A stretch of 16,610 nucleotides of DNA from Bacillota bacterium (GTDB lineage Bacteria > Bacillota > Dethiobacteria > DTU022), in contig JAAZHP010000134.1 in the NCBI GenBank assembly GCA_012510625.1, positions 1 through 16,610 on the forward strand, written 5' to 3'. Positions 7,159 through 13,476 of the stretch are shown here, one piece after another. The translations under genes and the position numbers were made by a program. The notes beneath the pieces are model-generated. The model ran no database searches. It saw only the letters and a list, made by a program, of their open reading frames with translations, and was not told where the DNA came from. How positions within the stretch are numbered: the first letter of the stretch is position 1; each line of letters begins with the position of its first letter.

Positions 7159-8049
7159 ATGCTGCAGACGCAAACAAGAAAAGATCGCTTTACACTGCTG
7201 AAAAAAAATCTATCCACCTTCTGGGGGGTCTACCGCGAAAACACCATGGGCATTGCCGGCTTGGTCATCCTGCTTTTCTTTGCGCTGATGGCCCTGGTGG
7301 GACCGCACCTGGTGACTTACACCGGCGAAATTGAAGGGGCGGAAATGGTTCTCCAGCCGCCGAGCGCCGCGCACTGGCTGGGCACGGACGACCTGGGCAG
7401 GGATGTCTTTGCCGGGGTGGTGGTCGGCTCCAGGATTTCATTGCTGGTTGGCCTGGCGGCGACAGTTATTTCCATGGTCATTGGCGCCATTATCGGCATT
7501 GCCGCCGGCTACTACGGCAAAACCGTGGATACGATCCTGATGCGCTTCACCGATATCTTCCTGGTCATTCCCTGGCTGCCCCTGATGCTGGTGATGGCCG
7601 CTCTCCTCGGCCCGAGCCTGGGGAACATCATCTTCGTGATTGGGATTACCGGATGGGCGGGGACAGCCCGGATTATCCGTTCGCAAACCCTGAGCATTAA
7701 GGAAAGACCATACGTGGAGAGAGCGCGGGCTATCGGCTCGGGCGATCTTCATATCATGGTGCACCACATTCTGCCCAACGTCTTTCCGCTTATTTTTGCC
7801 AACACCATCCTGGTGGCGGCGGTGGCCATTCTCTCTGAAACAACCCTCAGCTTTCTGGGCATGGGCGATCCCACCCGGATGAGCTGGGGCGTGATGCTCC
7901 ATTTTGCCTTTGAGATGGGGGCGGTCTCATTTGGAGCCTGGTGGTGGCTGATCCCGCCGGGCGTCTGCGTGGTCCTGGTGGTGTTGGGATTCACTTTTAT
8001 CGGGTATGCCCTCGACGAAGTTCTGAACCCGAAACTGAGGAGGCGTTAA
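7159..8049 (+). CDS. ABC importer permease, DppC/OppC family
   Basis: The second membrane subunit of the importer, 296 residues, forming a heterodimeric channel with the DppB-like protein. Typical OppC features: a charged N-terminus before a first membrane helix (about 31-50), the HWLGTDDLGRDVFAGVVVGSR segment (72-92), core helices about 95-117, 134-150, 155-168, 211-226 and 264-285, and the EAA loop in YVERARAIGSGDLHIMVHHILPN (185-207). SETTLSFLGMG (226-236) and the WGVML box (243-247) are also standard. The ATG at 7159 has GAGGGG 6 nt upstream. Only 2 nt separate its stop from the next gene's start, so translation is probably coupled. Confidence 0.93.
   Translation: MLQTQTRKDRFTLLKKNLSTFWGVYRENTMGIAGLVILLFFALMALVGPHLVTYTGEIEGAEMVLQPPSAAHWLGTDDLGRDVFAGVVVGSRISLLVGLAATVISMVIGAIIGIAAGYYGKTVDTILMRFTDIFLVIPWLPLMLVMAALLGPSLGNIIFVIGITGWAGTARIIRSQTLSIKERPYVERARAIGSGDLHIMVHHILPNVFPLIFANTILVAAVAILSETTLSFLGMGDPTRMSWGVMLHFAFEMGAVSFGAWWWLIPPGVCVVLVVLGFTFIGYALDEVLNPKLRRR
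8037..8043 (+). promoter_or_regulatory. Ribosome binding site supporting a GTG start for the first ATPase
   Basis: GAGGAGG, located inside the end of the DppC-like gene, lies 8 nt before GTG at 8052. The open frame continues upstream to 7941, but that part overlaps the permease and has no homology to ABC ATPases. Confidence 0.7.
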
Positions 8050-8051
8050 CC

Positions 8052-9029
8052 GTGACTCTGCTTGAAGTCAACGACTTAACCACCTATTACAAGCTTAAAG
8101 AAGGTCGCGTCAGGGCCTGCGAGGGCGTTTCCCTGCGCCTGGAAAAAGGTGAAGCTCTGGGGTTGGTCGGGGAATCGGCTTCCGGCAAAACCACGGTAGC
8201 GCTTTCCCTGATAAAGCTTTTACCTGAAAATGCTTCGATTGCTGGAGGCAGCATTAAACTTGACGGTAAAGAGCTTGTTACGGCAGCCGAAGAAGAGATG
8301 CGGAAAATACGCTGGAAGGAGATTTCGATTATCTTCCAGGGCGCCATGAACGCCCTGAACCCGGTGCGCACCGTTGGCGATCAGATTGCCGAGACTCTTA
8401 AAATTCATGATAAGCTGACCGACAGGGAAGCCTGGCAGCGCACCAGGGCTCTCTTTGAAAAAGTGGAAATAGACCCGGATCGGGTCCGGGAATATCCGCA
8501 TGAATTCAGCGGCGGGATGCGGCAGCGGGCCATGATCGCCATGGCTATCGCCTGCAACCCCAGGCTGGTTATCGGCGACGAGCCCACTACTGCGCTCGAT
8601 GTCATGGTGCAGGCGCAAGTGCTGCAGCTGCTGCAGCAGCTGCGGGAAGAGATCGAGATGGGGCTGATCTTGATTACCCACGACCTATCGGTGGTCGGCG
8701 AAACCTGCGACAAGGTTGCGGTTATGTATGCCGGGCAGATTGCCGAGTACGGGCCGACCGAAGAGGTCTTTACCAGGCCGGCTCATCCATACACGCGGGC
8801 TCTAATAGCCGCCTTTCCCGATATCGAGGGGGAGCGCGCCCTGGCCTCATCAATTCCCGGCAATCCGCCGAACCTGCTCTATCCGCCGCCGGGATGCCGC
8901 TTCCACGAGCGCTGCTCTGAAGCGAAACCCCTCTGCCGGGAGGCGCAGCCGCGAACGATTAATATCAATAATCATCATTATGCTTCGTGTCATCTTCTGG
9001 ACAGGCAGGTGAAATCATGCAGAGCTTAG
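8052..9029 (+). CDS. ABC importer ATPase, DppD/OppD family
   Basis: One of two cytoplasmic ATPases powering the importer, 325 residues from GTG at 8052. Motifs in order: Walker A GESASGKT (40-47), Q-loop Q96, ABC signature SGGMRQ (153-158), Walker B VIGDEP (173-178), D-loop ALD (181-183) and switch histidine H210 in THDLS. The C-terminal extension is the oligo_HPY domain found in peptide/nickel importers (PAHPYTRALIAAFPDIEGE, 243-261). It ends with four cysteines, C282, C288, C295 and C313, in GCRFHERC, AKPLC and YASCH. In at least one characterised DppD homologue, corresponding cysteines hold an iron-sulfur cluster; this is recalled family knowledge and not shown here. Its last 13 nt overlap the start of the next ATPase gene. 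Confidence 0.94.
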   Translation: MTLLEVNDLTTYYKLKEGRVRACEGVSLRLEKGEALGLVGESASGKTTVALSLIKLLPENASIAGGSIKLDGKELVTAAEEEMRKIRWKEISIIFQGAMNALNPVRTVGDQIAETLKIHDKLTDREAWQRTRALFEKVEIDPDRVREYPHEFSGGMRQRAMIAMAIACNPRLVIGDEPTTALDVMVQAQVLQLLQQLREEIEMGLILITHDLSVVGETCDKVAVMYAGQIAEYGPTEEVFTRPAHPYTRALIAAFPDIEGERALASSIPGNPPNLLYPPPGCRFHERCSEAKPLCREAQPRTININNHHYASCHLLDRQVKSCRA

Positions 9030-10006
9030 TCAGCGTAGATCAATTGGAGGTCCATTTCGCCGTCCGGACCGGATTCATGCAGTCAATGTTCGGCAAGGAG
9101 ACACCGGTGGTCCGGGCCGTGGACGGGGTCAGCTTTGAGCTCGGCAAGGGAGAGATTCTCTGCCTGGCCGGTGAGTCCGGAAGCGGGAAAACAACCACGG
9201 GCAAGGCTATCTTGAGGCTGGTTGAGCCCACCGGGGGAAAAGTGCTCTACGAAGGCGAGGATGTCCGCTCATACAACCGTTTGAGGCTGCGCGCCTTCCG
9301 CCAGGAGGCCCAGATCATCTTTCAGGATCCCTACGAGTCGCTGAACCCGCGCCAGACTGTGTTCAGCACTGTCGCCGAGCCGCTGGAGGTGAACAATCTT
9401 TGCCGCAGCCTGGCGGAGAAAGAGGAGCGGGTCGCACAGGCGCTGGTCGACGCGGGGCTGCACAATCCGCGAGAGCTGTTTCTCCGCTATCCCCACGAAT
9501 TGAGCGGCGGGCAGCGCCAGAGGCTGGCTATCGCCGGCGCGCTGGTGCTCGATCCCAAATTCATCGTGGCTGATGAACCGGTCTCCATGCTCGATCTTTC
9601 CATCAGGGCCGGCATTCTCAAGCTCATGGTCGACCTGCGTGACAAGAAGGGGATCGGCTATCTCTTTATCACGCACGACCTCTCTCTGGCCTGGCTGGTC
9701 TCGGACAGGATCGCCATCATGTATTTGGGGAAAATCGTGGAGCTGGGCAGCGCCGATAAGGTAATTAAAGAGCCGCTGCATCCTTATACCAGGGCCCTGG
9801 TCTCGGTTATTCCAACCCCGCGGCGCAAGGTGATCACGCAGCAATCGCTGTTGAAAGGAGAAACTCCAGACCCGGTAAATGTTCCGGCAGGTTGCCGCTT
9901 CCATCCCCGCTGCCCCGAGGCGAAACCGCGCTGCAGGGAGGCGGTGCCTCTTTACCGGGAGGTCCGGCCCGGCCATTTTGCCGCCTGCCACCTGCTCGAC
10001 AGCTAA
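9017..10006 (+). CDS. ABC importer ATPase, DppF/OppF family
   Basis: The second ATPase of the importer, 329 residues. Motifs: Walker A GESGSGKT (52-59), Q103 in IIFQDPYESLNPR, signature LSGGQRQR (162-169), Walker B VADEP (184-188), H220 in ITHDLS. FQDPYxSLNPR is characteristic of the OppF/DppF half. The oligo_HPY C-terminus is present (LHPYTRALVSVIP, 254-266), again with four cysteines at 293, 299, 306 and 324. The ATG at 9017 was chosen because AGGTGA lies just upstream, the usual N-terminus follows and it overlaps the DppD-like gene by 13 nt, which indicates coupled translation. It closes the importer operon; repeats follow immediately. Confidence 0.94.
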   Translation: MQSLVSVDQLEVHFAVRTGFMQSMFGKETPVVRAVDGVSFELGKGEILCLAGESGSGKTTTGKAILRLVEPTGGKVLYEGEDVRSYNRLRLRAFRQEAQIIFQDPYESLNPRQTVFSTVAEPLEVNNLCRSLAEKEERVAQALVDAGLHNPRELFLRYPHELSGGQRQRLAIAGALVLDPKFIVADEPVSMLDLSIRAGILKLMVDLRDKKGIGYLFITHDLSLAWLVSDRIAIMYLGKIVELGSADKVIKEPLHPYTRALVSVIPTPRRKVITQQSLLKGETPDPVNVPAGCRFHPRCPEAKPRCREAVPLYREVRPGHFAACHLLDS

Positions 10007-10010
10007 TAAG

Positions 10011-10066
10011 TTCTCCCCCCTTTGCAAAAGGGGTGCCGGGGAAAGGGGGGCCGGGGGGGATTTAAA
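10011..10066. repeat. G/C-run palindromic repeat, copy 1 (with internal insertion)
   Basis: The element reads CTCCCCCCTTTGCAAAAGGGG in its left part and ends GGGGGGCC followed by GGGGGGGATTTA. The left part is a near-perfect palindrome around TTTGCAAAA. Compared with copy 2 at 10171-10210 it carries about 16 extra bases between the two conserved halves. Such elements are dispersed in many bacterial genomes and are usually intergenic. It sits 5 nt after the stop of the importer's last gene and could also act as a weak terminator. Confidence 0.75.
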
Positions 10067-10121
10067 TGGCAGGGGCTGCCATATAGCCCTTTACCTGTTC
10101 CTTTACCGTACGGGCTGCTCC

Positions 10122-10138
10122 TACAGGCTAGGCCTGTA
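10122..10138. repeat. Short inverted repeat
   Basis: TACAGGC (10122-10128) and GCCTGTA (10132-10138) form a 7-bp stem with loop TAG, in the middle of the gap between the importer and the first C25-like gene. No T run follows. Confidence 0.35.
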
Positions 10139-10170
10139 CATACTCCTCCCTTTTTTAAAGGTACAACCAA

Positions 10171-10210
10171 TACTCCCCCCTTTGCAAAAGGGGGGCCGGG
10201 GGGGATTTTA
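10171..10210. repeat. G/C-run palindromic repeat, copy 2
   Basis: The compact form of the element at 10011-10066: both conserved halves are identical to copy 1, without the internal insertion. A degraded left half (TACTCCTCCCTTTTTTAAAGG, split here as TACTCCTCCC at 10141-10150 then TTTTTTAAAGG) precedes it. It lies just upstream of the AAGGAGG that serves the first C25-like gene, so it is part of that gene's leader and could mask or shape translation initiation. Confidence 0.75.
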
Positions 10211-10227
10211 TCAAGGAGGCTACTCTA

Positions 10228-13200
10228 ATGCAGCAAAAATTGAACATAATCCTTCTCTCCATAGATAACTGGATCAGCGGACTGGTTTATTCCGCCGCGG
10301 CGCTGGCGCAGCCCGGCTGCGAAATATTCCTGGTGAACCCGGGCCGTATGGAAGATGAAATAGCCGCGTTAAAGCTTCTTGCCGCCAGGCTTCCGGTTAC
10401 CCTGACCGATGCGACCGCGGATCCCTCACTTGGTGATGCCCTCCGTGGTGTTCCGGAGCTTGCAGCTTTGCTAAAGCGCTTTCACCTGCCGCCCGTGATC
10501 GATCCGGAGTTGCTGCGGGAGAGCTTCGGACCCCTCCGCGGTCTTGTCACCGCTTCGCAAAACGATCCCTCCCGCTGCCTTAAGGCGGCCGTGCTGGCGG
10601 TCCGCCTCGGCTATCATTTTTTACCGGAAGAAAACCTGGCCCTATGGCCGCAGCTGCCGGAAGGGCTGCCCCTGGTGCGGCTCGGGCCAGCTTCAGAATG
10701 TGACCCAATCTGCAGGGGCTGCGGCCCCTGCCAGCAGGCTTCCTTTATTCCCGACGATGCTGCGCTGGCAGATTTCATGGGGCAGCTGAAGCAGCCGCCC
10801 GGCTACCTGCTGCTCTACAACTCTGACGATATTTTTGAGCGCCCGGCAGCTTCTCTCTCCATGGGAGATTATCGAGTCAGGGGACTGAGCCTGCTCGCAC
10901 CCCTCTGCGCCTCTTACCGCCCTGTCTTTCCCTTTGATGCCTGTACCGCCCGGCCGGACGCGCCGGCCATCGAAAAAGAGCTGAACGATTTTGTGGCCGG
11001 GACCGGGCTGCGGCCGGAATATTTGGCCATCCTCGCTTCACCCGGGGCCATCCCCTTTATTTACGACCGCCGCCTGGATATCGGCAGCCGCAGCGAAGTG
11101 GCGGTGCGCGATATTCATGTCCGCCTGAATGACGACCTTTTTTTTGATCTGGCCGAAGGGCGCCTTTTCCAGTCTACTCCGGGCGGCCTCTCGCTGCAGA
11201 TAATCTCATCAAAGCACTACCACCGCATTAACGGCAATAAGACAGCGGAAAAAGGGAAAAAAGAGGTTCTCGTGGTGACCATGCCGCATGTGGAAGGCGG
11301 GATTATCTTTTCCAGCGATGGGCCCTTAATCGAGTGCCAGCTGAAGCCGCTCTTGCAGGAGGCGGGCTGCCGGGTCAATATCCTCGCCGGCGAGGAAGCC
11401 CATTATGCCGGCATCGCCTCCGCGCTGCCGCAGACTGACTTCTTCTTATACACCGGGCACGGCGGTCCCGAATCGCTCCACACTCACGGGCGCTTCCTTT
11501 CCCGGCGCGAACTGCCTCCCCTGCCCCCGCTGGTGGCTTTCGCCTCGGCCTGCTCCACGGCGGCGGTAGACGCGCACTGGTATTCAACCAGCGACGGCCT
11601 GGACTGGGACTCTATTCCCGTTTCCGCCCCCGGGGTAATCGGGCTGGCCATGGTTGAGCGGGGGGCAGTCTGCTACGTGGGCGGCACCACCCTGGAGGAT
11701 CTGCAATACAGCACTTCCGTTTACGGTGTTTTCATGGAGGCGCTGCTGGTCAAGGGCTGCAGCGTCGGCGAAGCCGTGCGCCGGCTGCGCAATTTTGTCA
11801 GCCTCTACGCCTCCCTGCTGCAGCAGAAATCTCCCGAAGGCTATGCCTGTTACAAGCAGGGGACGGCCGCCGCAATTCACCAGCAGCTCCTGCTGGGAGA
11901 CCCGGCCCTGGTGCCCTGCCCGCGGCGGGCGCCGGGAAGCGCCGCCCTGCCGCAGGAGGTAGAAGAGGAGGGGGAACGCTGCCGCCTCAGGGTGTCCATC
12001 CCTGAAAAGCGCTGGCGCCGCTCCAGAAGCGCAGTCAGCCCGCTGCCCCCCTCGAAGTATTATTACCGCAGCCGGGCCATAGAGGTGTACACCCCCTTCG
12101 GCGAAAATGTGGTCAGCTGGGGTGACTACTACCGCGTTGCTCCCGATGCCGAGGGGATTACTGAAGTGGCGGTGATGTCAAGTTATCTGCACCTGCATCT
12201 TGACCTTCCGCCGGGGTGCTACCCGCAGCGCCTTAAGCTGGCGGAGGCAAAAGCGGCCGGCGCCGAGTGCCTGCTCTGCGGCAAGGAAGTAGAGCCGCCG
12301 GCTGATCTCAAGGCGGCTTTTCAAGATTTTCGCATCCCCTACCTGCTCCTGCCGCCTACCCGGATGGATATGACTCCGGGATGGGCCTATGCCGTGGAAG
12401 AGCGGGGCCCCGGCCGGGGCCCGCGGGTGCACTGGCTGGTGCCGGCGCTGGTAATAGACGAGGCGGCCCGCACTGCGGTGAGGGCGGCGGAGTTCCTCTT
12501 TGAAGTGGAGACAGCGGCGGCGCAAACGGTAAGCGGCCGGGTTTGTGCTCCCGGTGACGGCGAAGCGGACGCCAGCAGAATCTATCTTGTCAGCGCCGCC
12601 GTCCCTGCGGCAGGCACAGAGCCGGCGGGGGAAGGCCGCTCCACAGGGAAGGCTGCGCCTGAAGCGCCGCTGAATATTGTTTACCAGGCGCTGACCCGCC
12701 CGGGCGGCGTGTTCGATTTCACCTGTGCCGAAGCGGCCAGTTTGCTCGCTGTTTCAGAGCAGTTTCCCCTCTATGAACTGGCGGAGCCCTACCGGGCCTT
12801 TCAAAAAGAGCGGCTGCCGCTGCCGCATCCTGAAATCCGGCTCTGCCCGGCTGACACGGGGAAAATATCCGGAAGAGTTCTCGATTCGAGGAACGCCGCC
12901 CCCCTGCAGGGAGCCCTGGTCAGGGTCTGGCGCGGCCTGGAAGACCCGGTGGGCGATCCCCTCATCGAAGGCTTCGCCGGCGAAGCCTGCAGTGATGCCG
13001 CAGGCTTTTTTTCCTTTAACCTGCCCGCCGGCAAGTATATTCTTTCTGCCGTGGCCCGGCACGAAGGGCTGCAGTATAAATCGAAGACAGTTAATATAGA
13101 GATTTTCAACGGCGAGGAGCAGCACCTGTTGCTCCCTCTCGACGCCGCCGCAGTGGTCAGCGGCAGGGTTGAATATGGCGCCGCGCCGCCGCCCCATCCC

Positions 13201-13437
13201 GCTATCGTGGCGCTGATGCGCTACCCGGAAAAGGACGGCGGCGAGATGCTGGTTTCAACGCCGGTGCGCCCCGACGGCTTCTTCTCCTGCCTGGTGGGCT
13301 TCCAGGATCGCTTCTATATCTGGATTGAAGAGGAAGGCTGGCAGGCGATAAAGGATTACAACCAGGGTCACGGGTACAGGCTTGCCCCGGGTGAGGAGCT
13401 CTTTCTATATTACACCCTGCTCCCCGATGAGCCCTAG
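10228..13437 (+). CDS. Gingipain-like (peptidase C25-like) protein, copy 1
   Basis: A 1,069-residue protein, probably a clan CD cysteine peptidase related to gingipains (C25). An N-terminal alpha/beta region (1-260) leads into YLAILASPGAIPFIY (265-279) and AEGRLFQSTPGG (309-320), which correspond to the GDxxxIP and GRxP segments of C25. The caspase-like domain follows: YTGHGG with H411, then FASACSTA with C442, a GAVCYVGG strand (479-486), LLVKGCSVGEAVRRLRNF (506-523) and LLLGDPALVP (554-563), the C25-type GDP ending. Residues about 580-765 form a domain I do not recognise, with CLLC at 681-684. Three SGRV-type beta-sandwich repeats follow (about 766-875, 878-972, 975-1066), resembling carboxypeptidase-regulatory-like folds. 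No signal peptide or membrane helix is visible, unlike secreted gingipains. C158, C162, C165 and C168 form a cluster absent from copy 2. AAGGAGG lies 8 nt before the ATG. Codons are more G/C-rich than in the upstream genes. Activity and substrate are unknown. Confidence 0.8.
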   Translation: MQQKLNIILLSIDNWISGLVYSAAALAQPGCEIFLVNPGRMEDEIAALKLLAARLPVTLTDATADPSLGDALRGVPELAALLKRFHLPPVIDPELLRESFGPLRGLVTASQNDPSRCLKAAVLAVRLGYHFLPEENLALWPQLPEGLPLVRLGPASECDPICRGCGPCQQASFIPDDAALADFMGQLKQPPGYLLLYNSDDIFERPAASLSMGDYRVRGLSLLAPLCASYRPVFPFDACTARPDAPAIEKELNDFVAGTGLRPEYLAILASPGAIPFIYDRRLDIGSRSEVAVRDIHVRLNDDLFFDLAEGRLFQSTPGGLSLQIISSKHYHRINGNKTAEKGKKEVLVVTMPHVEGGIIFSSDGPLIECQLKPLLQEAGCRVNILAGEEAHYAGIASALPQTDFFLYTGHGGPESLHTHGRFLSRRELPPLPPLVAFASACSTAAVDAHWYSTSDGLDWDSIPVSAPGVIGLAMVERGAVCYVGGTTLEDLQYSTSVYGVFMEALLVKGCSVGEAVRRLRNFVSLYASLLQQKSPEGYACYKQGTAAAIHQQLLLGDPALVPCPRRAPGSAALPQEVEEEGERCRLRVSIPEKRWRRSRSAVSPLPPSKYYYRSRAIEVYTPFGENVVSWGDYYRVAPDAEGITEVAVMSSYLHLHLDLPPGCYPQRLKLAEAKAAGAECLLCGKEVEPPADLKAAFQDFRIPYLLLPPTRMDMTPGWAYAVEERGPGRGPRVHWLVPALVIDEAARTAVRAAEFLFEVETAAAQTVSGRVCAPGDGEADASRIYLVSAAVPAAGTEPAGEGRSTGKAAPEAPLNIVYQALTRPGGVFDFTCAEAASLLAVSEQFPLYELAEPYRAFQKERLPLPHPEIRLCPADTGKISGRVLDSRNAAPLQGALVRVWRGLEDPVGDPLIEGFAGEACSDAAGFFSFNLPAGKYILSAVARHEGLQYKSKTVNIEIFNGEEQHLLLPLDAAAVVSGRVEYGAAPPPHPAIVALMRYPEKDGGEMLVSTPVRPDGFFSCLVGFQDRFYIWIEEEGWQAIKDYNQGHGYRLAPGEELFLYYTLLPDEP

Positions 13438-13476
13438 ACAACTGCCCGCGAACATTATTTGGAGGTGCCTTATTCT

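Noticed and set aside
10011..10210. CRISPR array
   Set aside because: Only two full copies of unequal length, no regular spacing and no cas genes.
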